Of a DNA stretch of 60,013 nt, positions 43,674 through 53,655 are shown one piece after another. A model generated the notes under the pieces. That model made no database searches. It was given only the letters and a program-made list of their open reading frames with translations, and was not told the DNA's origin. How positions within the stretch are numbered: the first letter of the stretch is position 1; the number at the start of each line of letters is the position of its first letter. The translations under genes were made by a program, and so were the position numbers. Source of the stretch: Jiella marina (GTDB lineage Bacteria > Pseudomonadota > Alphaproteobacteria > Rhizobiales > Rhizobiaceae); assembly GCF_024359545.1 (NCBI RefSeq), contig NZ_JAKQZG010000018.1, positions 1-60,013 on the forward strand. Reading direction: 5' to 3'.

Positions 43674-44396
43674 ATGGAAACAAGGCCCCATATCCTCGTC
43701 GTCGACGATCAGCGCGACATTCGCGAGCCGCTTGGCCGGTATCTCGAGAAGCACGGGATGAGGGTGACGCTTGCCGGCAGCGCGGCCGAGGCGCGGGAGG
43801 CCTGCAAGCGCCATTCCGTCGATCTCGTCGTTCTCGACATCATGATGCCGGGCGAAGACGGGCTCTCCCTCTGCCGCTCCTTGCGTGAGAGCGCCAACAT
43901 GCCGGTGATCCTGCTCACTGCCATGGCCGAGGATGCGGACCGGATCGTCGGACTCGAAGTCGGCGCCGACGACTATGTGGTGAAGCCCTTCAATCCGCGC
44001 GAACTGCTCGCGCGAATCAAGGCAGTGCTTCGCCGGGCGACGACGCTGCCGCAATCGATGCAGCCTGTTTCCGAAGACCGAATGGCCTTCGGCGAATGGG
44101 TCTTCGATCTCGCCCGGCGCGAGGTCATGGGCGCTGATGGGGTGGTGGTGCCGCTTTCGACCGCCGAGTTCCGGCTGCTCTCTGCCTTCGTGCAGCGCCC
44201 GGGCATGGTGCTCACCCGCGATCAGCTCCTCGATCTCACCAGCGGACGCGAAGCCCATCCCTTCGACCGCTCCATCGACAACCAGATTTCGCGGCTCAGG
44301 CGCAAGCTGGAGGCCGATCCCAAGAACCCGGAAATCATCAAGACCGTCTGGGGTGGCGGCTATGTCTTTGCCGCTGCCGTGAAGGAGGCCTCGTGA
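43674..44396 (+). CDS. OmpR-family response regulator
   Basis: This is a 240-residue protein. The receiver domain has the acidic pair VVDDQ, the phospho-acceptor Asp in LVVLDIMMP and Lys in VVKPFNP. A C-terminal winged helix (LSTAEFRLLSAFVQRPGMVLTRDQLLDLTSGR) binds DNA. The stop overlaps the kinase start (ATGA, 44393-44396), so the two form a co-translated pair. Confidence 0.95.
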   Translation: METRPHILVVDDQRDIREPLGRYLEKHGMRVTLAGSAAEAREACKRHSVDLVVLDIMMPGEDGLSLCRSLRESANMPVILLTAMAEDADRIVGLEVGADDYVVKPFNPRELLARIKAVLRRATTLPQSMQPVSEDRMAFGEWVFDLARREVMGADGVVVPLSTAEFRLLSAFVQRPGMVLTRDQLLDLTSGREAHPFDRSIDNQISRLRRKLEADPKNPEIIKTVWGGGYVFAAAVKEAS

Positions 44397-45736
44397 GGCG
44401 CCTTCTTCCCCGGAGTCTGGGTGGCCAGTTCGCGACGCTTCTCATCATGGCGCTGCTGTTTGCGCATCTCGTCAGTCTGGCGCTGTTCTTCGACGAACGC
44501 GGCCGCGTGGTGCGGGCGGCCATCCGCTTCGGGGTCGTGGAGAAGGTTTCGACCCTCGTCCAGGTCTTCGACGACACCACGCCGGAACTCGGCCAGCGTC
44601 TGGCGACGGCCCTCAGCAACCGGCGCACGCGCCTCGAGATCGCGGAACGGAGCAGTTTGCCGCCGGACGGCATGAGTGAACGCGAGGAGGAATTCGCCGA
44701 GGAACTCGCCGATGCGCTCTCGGTCGACGAGCATGGCCCCCGCGCCCGCTTCACCGACCGCCCCCCGCGTCGCGATGAGGGCTGGATGCATCGCCACCAT
44801 CGCGCTTTCACCGGTGTCGAGATTTCCATTCCGCTCGCCGGTGGGCGGTGGCTGAATGCGACCTCGGTGGTCAGGGCGCCACCCATCGGGCTCTCCTGGC
44901 CGTGGCTGGTCTCGCTTGGCGTCAGTGCGATTGCGACGCTTCTGGTGGCGGCGCTTCTCGTGCGCCGCATCACCGGGCCGATGCGCGAACTGGCGGCCGC
45001 GGCGGAAAAGATCGGCCGGGGCGAGGCGATCGACCCCGTGCCGGCGAAGGGGCCGAGCGAGATCCGCACCACCGTCGAGGCGTTCAACGTCATGCAGGAG
45101 CGTCTCTCGCGCTTCGTGCGCGACCGCACGCGCATGGTCGCCGCCATCAGCCACGATTTGCGCACGCCGATCACTTCATTGCGGCTGCGTGCGGAATTCA
45201 TCGAGGACGCCGACCTTAAGCGCGACGTCGTCCGCACGCTCGACGAGATGCAGGCGATGGCGGATGCGACCCTGGCCTTCGCGCGCGAGGAGGGCGCGGG
45301 CGAGGCCACGCGCAGCGTCGATGTCGCGGCGCTGATCGACGGCTTCGTGGAGGACATGCGAGGCCTCGGCAAGGATGTCACTTATGAGGGGCCGGAGCGG
45401 CTCGTCTGGCGCTGCCGCCCGGTGAGCCTCAAGCGGGCTCTCGCCAATCTCGTGGAGAACGCCGTGCGCTATGCCGGCGCGGCGCGGATCGGTCTCGTGG
45501 AGGAAGGCGGCGAATTGCGGATCACGGTCGAGGACGACGGACCGGGGATCCCGGCGACGCATCTGGAGGAGGTCTTCGAGCCTTTCGTCCGTGTCGAGAC
45601 CTCGCGCAGCCGCGAGACAGGTGGGGTCGGGCTCGGCCTGTCGATCGCCCGGTCGATCGTGCGCGCCCATGGGGGCGAATTGACCCTGACGAATCGGCAA
45701 ACAGGCGGTCTCGTCGCCACCATCAGCCTGCCTTGA
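44393..45736 (+). CDS. HAMP-domain sensor histidine kinase
   Basis: This is a 447-residue membrane kinase with TM1 at about 14-30 and a periplasmic domain with an Arg/His-rich stretch (DRPPRRDEGWMHRHHRAF). TM2 is at about 163-185, then HAMP, a His box ISHDLRTPITSLRLR, an N box NLVENAVRYA and a G box DDGPGIP. It is the partner of the OmpR-type regulator. The signal is unknown; the neighbouring EF-hand gene and the His-rich periplasmic patch make a metal ion a fair guess. Confidence 0.94.
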   Translation: MRRLLPRSLGGQFATLLIMALLFAHLVSLALFFDERGRVVRAAIRFGVVEKVSTLVQVFDDTTPELGQRLATALSNRRTRLEIAERSSLPPDGMSEREEEFAEELADALSVDEHGPRARFTDRPPRRDEGWMHRHHRAFTGVEISIPLAGGRWLNATSVVRAPPIGLSWPWLVSLGVSAIATLLVAALLVRRITGPMRELAAAAEKIGRGEAIDPVPAKGPSEIRTTVEAFNVMQERLSRFVRDRTRMVAAISHDLRTPITSLRLRAEFIEDADLKRDVVRTLDEMQAMADATLAFAREEGAGEATRSVDVAALIDGFVEDMRGLGKDVTYEGPERLVWRCRPVSLKRALANLVENAVRYAGAARIGLVEEGGELRITVEDDGPGIPATHLEEVFEPFVRVETSRSRETGGVGLGLSIARSIVRAHGGELTLTNRQTGGLVATISLP

Positions 45737-45807
45737 AGCCTCTCGCCGCCTTGGCGCCGCGGCCTATTTGGCTTGACTGAGTGTTGGCCGATTGCAAGGG
45801 GGAGGCG

Positions 45808-46584
45808 ATGTTCAGGAACGGATTGCGGGAGATATGGGATTCCGGCCGGCCGGCGCTCAATGGCTGGCTCTCCATCGGCAATTCCTTCACCGCCGAGATC
45901 ATGGCGGCGCAGGGCTATGATTCTCTGACGATCGATATCCAGCACGGCGCGCTCGACTATTCCTCGTTCCTGCCGATGTTCCAGGCGATGCGGGCTTCAG
46001 GCGTCGTGCCGATGGCCCGGGTGCCCTGGCGCGAACCGGGCATCGTCATGAAGGCGCTCGATGCCGGGGCGATGGGCATCATCTGCCCGATGATCAACAA
46101 TGCCGAAGAGGCCGCCGAATTCGTCAGCTTCACGCGCTACCCGCCGCGTGGCCAGCGCAGCTTTGGCCCCACCCGCGCGACCGTCGCCTACGGCGGATAC
46201 GACCTGTCGGCCAATGACGAAGTGCTGGCGCTGGCGATGATCGAAACGCGAGAGGGGGTCGAAAATCTCGACGCGATCGCGGCGACGCCCGGTCTCGACG
46301 GGCTCTATATCGGCCCCGCCGATCTCGCCCTCGGCAATTCCGAGGGGCGTCTTCCCCCGGGCTTCGACCGGGAGGAAGACGAGATGATCGCCCTGATCAA
46401 GCGGATTCTCGCGGCCTGCAAGGCGAACGGCATCAAGGCCTGCCTGCATTGCGCATCGCCTGACTATGCCGCGCGCGCGATTGGGTGGGGCTTCGACCTG
46501 ACGACGGTCTCCAACGACGTGCGGCTTCTGGCAGAGGCCAGTGCCAATTCGGTGAAGCGGTGGCGGGAACTCGCCGGGTCGTGA
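45808..46584 (+). CDS. HpcH/HpaI-family aldolase
   Basis: This is a 258-residue protein from ATG 45808 behind GGGGGAGG. Family motifs include NGWLSIGNSFTAEIMAAQGYDSLTIDIQHG, VPWREPGIVMKALDAGAMGIICP and an acidic METREGVENLDAI-type block (IETREGVENLDAIA), then GLYIGPADLALG. Class II metal-dependent aldolases of this family split 4-hydroxy-2-oxo acids into pyruvate and an aldehyde. The substrate is not evident from the neighbours. Confidence 0.92.
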   Translation: MFRNGLREIWDSGRPALNGWLSIGNSFTAEIMAAQGYDSLTIDIQHGALDYSSFLPMFQAMRASGVVPMARVPWREPGIVMKALDAGAMGIICPMINNAEEAAEFVSFTRYPPRGQRSFGPTRATVAYGGYDLSANDEVLALAMIETREGVENLDAIAATPGLDGLYIGPADLALGNSEGRLPPGFDREEDEMIALIKRILAACKANGIKACLHCASPDYAARAIGWGFDLTTVSNDVRLLAEASANSVKRWRELAGS

Positions 46585-46693
46585 TCCTCGGCGACAAGCA
46601 GATGATCTGGTCTTGATCTTTTGAGCGCTGGAAGCGTCTTCATTCCGGCCAAGCGGCAGTTCGCCGCGAGATCCTGAATCCGGGAGGCGAGGG

Positions 46694-47086
46694 ATGGACC
46701 GGTTTACCGGTGGCTGCCTCTGCGGCGACGTTCGGATTTTGGCAACAGGCCAGCCCTATCGCGTCGGCCTGTGCCATTGTCTCGACTGCCGCAAACATCA
46801 CGGCGCACTGTTTCACGCTTCTGCCGTCTTTCCGCGCGAGGCGGTGACGGTTGAGGGGGAGGTGCGCGACTATGCCGGGCGCTTCTTCTGTCCTTGCTGC
46901 GGATCCTCGGTCTACTCGGTCAGCGCGGACGAGATCGAGGTGCATCTGGGTTCACTGGACAAGCCCGACCAACTGGTTCCGACCTATGAGTTGTGGACCA
47001 TTCGCCGGGAATCCTGGCTTCCGGATTTTCCGATCGCGCGACACTATGAGCGGGATCGGGAAAACGAGAGCCGCGCCGAAGAATAG
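46694..47086 (+). CDS. GFA-family (glutathione-dependent formaldehyde-activating-like) protein
   Basis: This is a 130-residue, full-length protein. Zinc ligands are visible in GGCLCGDVR, LCHCLDCRK and FCPCCGSSVYS. Members bind zinc and were named after Gfa, which speeds glutathione-formaldehyde adduct formation; most have unproven roles. A monocistronic layout is likely, with a palindrome just downstream. Confidence 0.92.
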   Translation: MDRFTGGCLCGDVRILATGQPYRVGLCHCLDCRKHHGALFHASAVFPREAVTVEGEVRDYAGRFFCPCCGSSVYSVSADEIEVHLGSLDKPDQLVPTYELWTIRRESWLPDFPIARHYERDRENESRAEE

Positions 47087-47405
47087 ACTGGCTTCTCCCG
47101 GCATTGATGCCGGGAACGAGGGCCGCGAGTTGAGGACGATCGCCAGGCTTTCCGATGTCAGGGCAGAAGACCTGGACAACAGTCACTTGACACGACGGCT
47201 GCCGACACACCAGCGCCGCCTCCGTCCATAGGAGGGCTTCCACCCCGCTATCGTTCGTCGAGCTCTTCGCTTCAACCCACTGACGTCTTACCGCCCGCCC
47301 CTGCTGCGGCAGGATGGTGACCGCGGAGCGAGCCTGCCGCCATGCCGCCTCTCCGACGCCAGTCGGTTCGGAAGTCCTCGCGGGCGACAGACATCTTCGG
47401 CAGGC
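47087..47405. terminator. Gene-free stretch with terminator-like palindrome
   Basis: TCCCGGCAT-TG-ATGCCGGGA at 47096-47115, 10 bp after the GFA stop, is a perfect 9-bp hairpin without a T-run. No supported gene was seen in the rest of the stretch. Confidence 0.4.
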
Positions 47406-47816
47406 CTACGCCGTGCCTTCCGGCTCCATGTGGCCGAAGGGCAGTTCGTCGCGGATGCGGGTCAGGACGCCGATGAAGGCGCGCGCAAAGCCGTAGAAGC
47501 GTTCGCCGACCTCGTCGCGATCGGGCACGCGGATCGCATCGCCCTCTTCGTTCAGGACCGCGAACAGCACCCGGCCGCGGCTGTTTTCGGCCAGATGCAC
47601 GGCGGCGATCTGGGAGACGTCCTCGAACGTGCCGTCCGTCGGCATGGCGAACAGGAATTCGCCGCCGATCATTTCGGCCGCCTGCCTCACGCAATCCTCA
47701 AACGAACCCTCCGCGAGGTCCGTGGCGTCGAGCGCCAGCTCGAACTCCACCGTCTCCACGCCCTCCCCGGCCTCGAAGACATGGCCTGGCTGCACCTGAT
47801 CGATATCGATGGACAT
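47406..47816 (-). CDS. Hypothetical protein
   Basis: This is a 136-residue acidic protein. ATG 47816 has GGGGGA at good spacing; ATG 47825 in the same frame lies too near it. The body is alpha/beta (VETVEFELALD, GEFLFAMPTDGTFEDVSQIAAVHLAE, RVLFAVLNEEGDAIRVPDRDEVGERFYGFARAF). There is no signal peptide. It is divergent from the acyl-CoA synthetase gene. Family not recognised. Confidence 0.75.
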   Translation of the reverse strand: MSIDIDQVQPGHVFEAGEGVETVEFELALDATDLAEGSFEDCVRQAAEMIGGEFLFAMPTDGTFEDVSQIAAVHLAENSRGRVLFAVLNEEGDAIRVPDRDEVGERFYGFARAFIGVLTRIRDELPFGHMEPEGTA

Positions 47817-47987
47817 GATCGTCATTCCCCCTGTCTTATCCCTTGGCGAGGAGTGTGACGCGCCGACATGTCCAAACTTGGGCGGCCGGTCCGCCGGGTG
47901 GACAAGCCCGCGGCTTTCGGAAGACATTGGCTGCTCGAAAAAGACGCCGTCCATGCAGCGGCCGTCGCAAAATACGGGAGGAAATTC

Positions 47988-49616
47988 ATGCGCGGTTTGA
48001 TGCAGGACTGGCCGCTCTTGTGTTCGAAGATCATCGATCATGCGGCGCGCGAACACCCGCGTCGCGAGGTGGTCTCCCGTTCGGTCGAGGGCCCGATCCA
48101 TCGCACCAATTACAAGGCCGTGCGTGAGCGCGCGCTCAAGCTTGCCCAGCGGCTCGAAAAGGACGGGTTCGGGGTCGGCGACCGGATCGCCACCATGGCC
48201 TGGAACACCTGGCGGCATCTGGAATGCTGGTACGGGATCACCGGCATCGGCGCAGTCTACCACACGCTCAACCCTCGGCTGTTTCCCGAACAGATCGCCT
48301 GGATCATGAACGATGCCGAGGACAAGCTCCTCTTCGTCGACCTGACCTTCCTGCCCCTCGTCGAGGCGCTTCAGCCCAAACTTCCCAGTCTCCGGAAGGT
48401 CGTCGTGCTGACCGACGCCGCGAACATGCCGGAGACGAAGGTCGCGAACGCGGTGCCATACGAGGAATGGCTGAACGAGGTCGATGGAGACTTCGCCTGG
48501 AAGGAATTCGACGAAACCACCGCAGCCGGCATGTGCTACACCTCGGGCACGACCGGCAATCCCAAGGGCGTCGTCTATTCCCACCGCTCCAATGTGCTGC
48601 ATTCCATGCTATCGCAGGCGCCGGACGCCATGGGGCTTGCCTCCCGCGATTCCATGCTGCCGATCGTGCCGCTGTTCCATGCGAACGGCTGGGGTCTGGC
48701 TCTCACGGCGCCGATGGCCGGTGCGCGGCTGGTGATGCCCGGCCCGAAGATGGACGGGGCGTCGGTCCACGAGTTGATCAATACGGAAAAGGTCACCTGT
48801 TCGGCTGCCGTGCCGACGGTCTGGCTGATGCTGCTCCAGCATCTGCAATCCTCCGGCGGCGAATTGCCGACGCTCGACCGCGTGGTGATCGGCGGCTCGG
48901 CCTGTCCGCGCAAGGTGACCGACGCCTTCCAGAACCGCTACGGCGTCAAGGTTGTCCATGCCTGGGGCATGACGGAGATGAGCCCGCTGGGCACGCTCTG
49001 CGCGCTCAAGCCGGAAGTCGCCGACAAGACAGGCGAGGAACTGCTCGACGTCGAGGAGAAGCAGGGCTTCCCGCCCTTCGGCGTCGAGATGAAGGTGACG
49101 GACGATGCCAATGTGGAGCGGCCGCGCGACGGCAAGACATTCGGCCGCCTGAAGGTGCGCGGGCCGGCCGTCGCCAGCGCCTATTTCAAGAATCAGGGCG
49201 CCGAGATGTTCGATGAAGAGGGCTGGTTCGATACCGGCGACGTCGCCCATATCGATGAGAACGGCTACATGCAGATCACCGACCGGGCGAAGGACGTGAT
49301 CAAGTCGGGCGGCGAATGGATTTCCTCGATCGAGCTGGAGAATATCGCCGTCGGCCATCCGGAGGTGGCCGAAGCCGCCGTGATCGGCCTCCAGCATCCC
49401 AAATGGGACGAGCGACCGCTGCTCGTCTGCGTGAAAAAGGAAGGCTGCGACCCGACGAAGGAGGACATCCTGGCCTTTCTTTCGGACAAGATCGCCAAAT
49501 GGTGGATGCCGGACGACGTGGTCTTCGTCGAGGCGATTCCCCACACCGCGACCGGCAAGATCCAGAAGACGACGCTTCGCGAGGACTTCAGGGACTACGT
49601 CCTGCCGACGGCCTGA
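47988..49616 (+). CDS. Fatty-acyl-CoA synthetase (AMP-binding family)
   Basis: This is a 542-residue protein from ATG 47988 with GGGAGG upstream; an ORF extension to 47868 lacks family sequence. The adenylation motifs are present: [17 protein letters not shown] (P-loop), WGMTEMSP, the [16 protein letters not shown] region, [15 protein letters not shown] and a C-terminal [13 protein letters not shown] with the catalytic Lys. Medium- or long-chain acyl-CoA ligases of this type activate fatty acids for beta-oxidation. It stands alone. Confidence 0.93.
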   Translation: MRGLMQDWPLLCSKIIDHAAREHPRREVVSRSVEGPIHRTNYKAVRERALKLAQRLEKDGFGVGDRIATMAWNTWRHLECWYGITGIGAVYHTLNPRLFPEQIAWIMNDAEDKLLFVDLTFLPLVEALQPKLPSLRKVVVLTDAANMPETKVANAVPYEEWLNEVDGDFAWKEFDETTAAGMCYTSGTTGNPKGVVYSHRSNVLHSMLSQAPDAMGLASRDSMLPIVPLFHANGWGLALTAPMAGARLVMPGPKMDGASVHELINTEKVTCSAAVPTVWLMLLQHLQSSGGELPTLDRVVIGGSACPRKVTDAFQNRYGVKVVHAWGMTEMSPLGTLCALKPEVADKTGEELLDVEEKQGFPPFGVEMKVTDDANVERPRDGKTFGRLKVRGPAVASAYFKNQGAEMFDEEGWFDTGDVAHIDENGYMQITDRAKDVIKSGGEWISSIELENIAVGHPEVAEAAVIGLQHPKWDERPLLVCVKKEGCDPTKEDILAFLSDKIAKWWMPDDVVFVEAIPHTATGKIQKTTLREDFRDYVLPTA

Positions 49617-49721
49617 CGCATCGCCAGCAAGGCTCGAACGCCGTCCTCGGCCCGGGCGCGCTTCCTAAAGCTCCGCAGCTTCTGTAGGATTGGCTGCGGA
49701 CAAGAACTCCAAGCGTGAGCG

Positions 49722-50642
49722 ATGAAGAGCGCCTTCGGCCATCTGCCGGTCTCCGGTCATTATGTCAGGAAGCGGCTGCGTCTGGCGGGTTTCGCCCGCT
49801 GGCTCGCCGGCTTCTCCCTCGTGACGACGCTTGCCGGCTTCGCCGTCTACCGGCTCGGCGGAATAGAATTGCGCGCGCTGATCGGCCTGTTTCTGCTCTG
49901 CGCAGGGATGGGTCTCCTCGCCTTTCTCCTGTCGTGCTACAGCCTCATGCGCGTCTGGTTCGGCGGCGTTCTGGGCGGCGGCAAATCGATCGCCGCCTTC
50001 GTGCTTGCGGTTCTGGCACTTCTGCCCTTGGGTCTTGCCGCCTATCTCCTCTACACGAATCCGCGCGCCAATCTCGCCTACACGGAAGGCATGGAGCCCG
50101 ACACGATCGGCGAAGTGATCGAGACCGCTCCAACCGCGGCCGAGCGCTGGCGTCTGGCGATCAATGCCGAAGACCGGCCCAGCCTCGTGACCGGTCGCCG
50201 CTACTTCGCCGTCGCACCGGAAGTCTACAAGGCGGTGCGTCTCGTCCTGGCCGACCGGGGTTGGGAGGTGAACGAGGTCGAGGTCGGTCGGCCGGAGGAA
50301 ATCGCCGAGGCCATCGAGAGCGGGGATCTCGGCGTCAGCGGGACGGTCGAGGCACCGATCCCCACGCCGCGTTCCGAGGCGCGGAACCTGACCGAGGCGG
50401 ATCTCGTCACCACCCGCGACAGCGACCGCTACCAGATCGAAGCCACCGCCGAGGATTTCGTCTTCGAACTCCCGAGCGACATCGTCATCCGCATTCAGGA
50501 AGACGGCAACGAGACCTTCGTCGACGCCCGTTCGGCATCGCGGGCCATCGGTGTCGATTTCGGTCAGAACCGCCGTTTCCTCGAGAGCTTCTTCGACGAC
50601 CTCGACACGGCGCTTGCGGGGCAGGTGGCGACGTCGTCGTAG
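49722..50642 (+). CDS. DUF1499 membrane protein
   Basis: This is a 306-residue protein. Three transmembrane helices lie in the first 115 residues. A C-terminal soluble domain (about 165-300) has the DUF1499 pattern: RRYFAVAPEVYKAVRLVLADRGWEV, DFVFELPSDIVIRIQEDGNETFVDARSASRAIGVDFGQN. Function unknown. Confidence 0.85.
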   Translation: MKSAFGHLPVSGHYVRKRLRLAGFARWLAGFSLVTTLAGFAVYRLGGIELRALIGLFLLCAGMGLLAFLLSCYSLMRVWFGGVLGGGKSIAAFVLAVLALLPLGLAAYLLYTNPRANLAYTEGMEPDTIGEVIETAPTAAERWRLAINAEDRPSLVTGRRYFAVAPEVYKAVRLVLADRGWEVNEVEVGRPEEIAEAIESGDLGVSGTVEAPIPTPRSEARNLTEADLVTTRDSDRYQIEATAEDFVFELPSDIVIRIQEDGNETFVDARSASRAIGVDFGQNRRFLESFFDDLDTALAGQVATSS

Positions 50643-50663
50643 GGCGCTTCAGCGTGGTCGGTA

Positions 50664-51593
50664 TCAATCGGCAGGCCGATAGTGCCGGTCCTGCAAAGGC
50701 CCATCGGTTTCACAGACAATGCGACCGCGCTCTTCGAGGTCGTCGAGATGGGCCTTCACGGACAGGCCGGCGGCGCCGTGCAGGCGTGGATCGAGCCCCT
50801 GATAGATCGCGGCGACGATCTGAGGGATCGTGCGGTCGCCCGCCTCGATGCGCTTGACGATCGCCGCTTCGCGCATCGTCCGGTGGCGGATAAGTCCGCG
50901 CACGAAAGGGATCGGCCTTTCGACCGGCCCGCCGTGACCCGGCAGATAACGACCTTCCGAGCGCGTCAGCAGCTTGCGCAGCGAACTCATGTAGTCGCGC
51001 ATCACCCCGTCGGGCGGCGCCACCACCGGTGTCGACCACGCCATCACATGGTCGCCGGAGAACAGAACGCCCGCCTCGGGCAGCGCCAGGGCAATGTGGT
51101 CGGACGCGTGGCCGGGCGTCGCCACCACCTCCAGCCTTCGGCCCGCGAGGTCGAGAACCTCGCCGTCTTGCAGAACGCGATCGAAGGCAAGACCGGTTTC
51201 GGCGGCGGCGTCGAGCCCTACGCCGCCATCGTCACCACGCGGCCTTGCCGTCATTCCGAGCAAGGGGGCGTCGACGCGTTGCCGGAAGTCGGCGGCCAGG
51301 GCCGCATGGTCGCGATGGCTGTGGGTGAGGATCACGCTCTCGACGGTGCGCTCCCCGATCGCCGCAATGAGCGCATCGCTATGGGCGTCGTCGTCCGGAC
51401 CGGGATCGATGACGAAGCATTCACGGTCGCTCCCCAACACGTAGCTGTTGGTGCCCTTGAAGGTGAAGGCAGATGGGTTGTTCGCCGTTACCCGAAGGAT
51501 GTCGGGCGCCACCGCGATCGCCGCGCCATAGGCCGGATCGAAATCGGTCCTGAAGGTAGGCTCCTTTTCGTCGCTCTCGTCGATCTTGCTCAT
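50664..51593 (-). CDS. Metallo-beta-lactamase-fold hydrolase (LACTB2-like)
   Basis: This is a 309-residue protein. It has the metal motif HSHRDH, then PGHASDHIALALPE and FSGDHVMAWSTPVV, with later PGHGGPV. The C-terminal part (IPQIVAAIYQGLDPRLHGAAGLSVKAHLDDLEERGRI) is the winged helix of LACTB2-type enzymes, which include RNases and thioesterase-like hydrolases. The specific reaction is unknown. It is convergent with the DUF1499 gene. Confidence 0.92.
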   Translation of the reverse strand: MSKIDESDEKEPTFRTDFDPAYGAAIAVAPDILRVTANNPSAFTFKGTNSYVLGSDRECFVIDPGPDDDAHSDALIAAIGERTVESVILTHSHRDHAALAADFRQRVDAPLLGMTARPRGDDGGVGLDAAAETGLAFDRVLQDGEVLDLAGRRLEVVATPGHASDHIALALPEAGVLFSGDHVMAWSTPVVAPPDGVMRDYMSSLRKLLTRSEGRYLPGHGGPVERPIPFVRGLIRHRTMREAAIVKRIEAGDRTIPQIVAAIYQGLDPRLHGAAGLSVKAHLDDLEERGRIVCETDGPLQDRHYRPAD

Positions 51594-51828
51594 GTCCCGG
51601 GGATCGTCCTCCAGCCCGTTTCCCGCTCGCCTTACCCTTCCTGCTCCGAAACGGCGAGGCGGATGGATCGTTTCCCGTCTGCGACCTGCGACTTAGGAGA
51701 TATGTCTTCCAGGCGGCAGGCATTCGCGCGGCAAGCGACGGCAAAGGCTGCGCCCGAATTAATTGGCACCAGTCGCAGCACATTGCCCTCAGGGTATAGA
51801 GGCGATCGTTGCCGGCAAGGAAGCTGGA

Positions 51829-53124
51829 TCAAACGCCTTGGGTTGCCAGGCCCTCGTGCGAATCCTGGACCGAGACGCCGGGCCGGACGCGCCGGGAATA
51901 GGCGCCGGCAACCTCGCCGGCGATCATGTCGGCGGTGACGGCGGAGAGCGTCCAGCCGAGATGGCCGTGGCCGGTGTTGTAGAAGACGCCCGGCCGGCGG
52001 CCCTGCCCCACCCGCGGCATCATGTTCGGCATCATCGGACGCAGGCCCGCCCAGGGCACGACGGAGGCGGTCGAAACGCCCGGGAAATGCGTGCGGCACC
52101 ACTCGACCAGCGGGCGGATGCGGGCCGCCTTGATGTCGCGGTTCTCGCCGGTGAATTCGGCCGTGCCCGCGATGCGCAGTCGGTCCGCACCGAGGCGGCT
52201 GGTGACCACCTTGGCATGATCGTCGAGGATGCTGACCATCGGGGCGGCGGCCCGGCTCTCCTCGTCGTCCAGATTGACGGTGATGGAATAACCCTTCACC
52301 GGATAGACATTCACCCGATCCCCGAGCTGGTGCGCGAATTCGCGGCTGGCGACGCCGGCACAGACGACGACGCCGTCGAACCGCTCCTGCCGGGATGCAT
52401 CGGTTCCGTCCTTTGAGCGCCACGAGACAGCAACGCTGCCATCCGAATTGGAGGCAAGGCGCGAGACATCCGCGCCGAAATGGGTGTGAGCGCCACGGCG
52501 GCGGCAGGCATCGGCCAGGCGGCGCGTATATTTGTGGATGTCGCCGGTAAAATCGGATTCAGTGAAGAAGCCGCCGATGAACTTGCCACGGATCGTGGGT
52601 TCGATGGCGGCGACCTCTTCGGCGGAAACCGCGACGCGCTTCAGCCCTCCCTTTTCAAGAAGTCTGTTGACCTCGGCTGCATGGTCGAATTCGCCCTGTT
52701 CCTCGTAGACATGCAGGATGCCGCGCTTTTCGACGTCGAAGTCGAAGCCTTCGCGCTCGGCCATGTCGAGGAGATGCCGGCGCGCGGCGATGGCGAGCCG
52801 GGTGGTGGCGATGGTGTTCTCTTCGTAGCTGCGGGCTGCGAGCACGAATTCGGCCATCCAGGACAGCTTGTGCCAGGACGGCGTCGGGTTGACCAGGAGC
52901 GGCGCGTCCTTGGTCAGCATCCATTTGAGGCCCTTGAGGAAGGTGCTCGGCCGGTTCCAGACCTCGGCGTTGGAGGCCGATAGCTGGCCGCCATTGGCGA
53001 AGGACGTCTCCATTGCAGCATAGGCCTGACGATCGAAGATCGTGACCTCGAAGCCACGCATGAGGAGCTTGTAGGCGGTGGTGATGCCGGTGATGCCGGC
53101 GCCGATGACGGCGATCGAAGTCAT
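51829..53124 (-). CDS. dadA: D-amino acid dehydrogenase (DadA-like FAD oxidoreductase)
   Basis: This is a 431-residue protein. The N-terminal FAD site IAVIGAGITGITTAYKLL and the DAO-family blocks (ANGGQLSASNAEVWN, VVVCAGVASREFAHQLGDRVNVYPVKGYSI, NTGHGHLGWTLSAVTADMIAGEVAG) are those of DadA, which deaminates D-amino acids to 2-oxo acids. A tandem glycine riboswitch lies directly upstream, so glycine level controls it. That raises the possibility that glycine or a glycine-linked amine is the substrate. Confidence 0.9.
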   Translation of the reverse strand: MTSIAVIGAGITGITTAYKLLMRGFEVTIFDRQAYAAMETSFANGGQLSASNAEVWNRPSTFLKGLKWMLTKDAPLLVNPTPSWHKLSWMAEFVLAARSYEENTIATTRLAIAARRHLLDMAEREGFDFDVEKRGILHVYEEQGEFDHAAEVNRLLEKGGLKRVAVSAEEVAAIEPTIRGKFIGGFFTESDFTGDIHKYTRRLADACRRRGAHTHFGADVSRLASNSDGSVAVSWRSKDGTDASRQERFDGVVVCAGVASREFAHQLGDRVNVYPVKGYSITVNLDDEESRAAAPMVSILDDHAKVVTSRLGADRLRIAGTAEFTGENRDIKAARIRPLVEWCRTHFPGVSTASVVPWAGLRPMMPNMMPRVGQGRRPGVFYNTGHGHLGWTLSAVTADMIAGEVAGAYSRRVRPGVSVQDSHEGLATQGV

Positions 53125-53165
53125 GACGAGCCTTTCTTCCGCGGTTTTCGCGGAGATCCGTGCGC

Positions 53166-53365
53166 GCCCCTCCCGTCATGAGCCTGAGAGCTTCACAGAA
53201 AGCCGGCGTACCCGGCCTCGTGCTTTCTCCTTCGGCGGACGGCCGGTGCCCTGGCCGCCACTCTTCGGATTTTTGCGACGAAACGGTCCCTTTGCCTGAG
53301 AGTTTCCGGGGCGGTTGCTCCTTCGGCGCCGGCCCGAGGGCCGATCTCTCCCGTATTCGTCGGTG
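53166..53365 (-). promoter_or_regulatory. Tandem glycine riboswitch
   Basis: On the minus strand two aptamers are visible. The first has GGGAGAG, GCGCCGAAGGAGCAA and ACTCTCAGGCAAAGGGACC; the second has GAAGAGTGGC, CGCCGAAGGAGAAA and GCTCTCAGGCTCATGA. These are the conserved cores of the glycine riboswitch in its two-aptamer form. The element ends about 40 bp before dadA. Glycine riboswitches are generally ON switches for glycine use or removal. Confidence 0.93.
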
Positions 53366-53655
53366 ATCGAAGTCTAGTGCCTGAACCTTGACCCGACAAT
53401 GACGAGTCCCTCAAAGGTCCATGCATAGCTGCTATGCATTTTTGCATGATCAGATGGTTATAGCCGCATCCGGCCAACCTTGCGCGATTCGGCAAGCGCC
53501 AGTCCAAGTCGCGACGTTAGGATCGCCTCACGTCGCCTGAGAACCGGCCGCGTCGGCGGAGCGTGACCGGGCGACAGCCACGAACAAGACCCGCATGCGA
53601 AATCATCTGGACCCGCATTCTTGCGGACCATGTCGGAAAAGAGAACGTAACAAGC

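Noticed and set aside
47817-48602. N-terminal extension of the hypothetical gene at 47406-47816
   Set aside because: The extension is antisense to the acyl-CoA synthetase; a good ribosome-binding site supports the short form.
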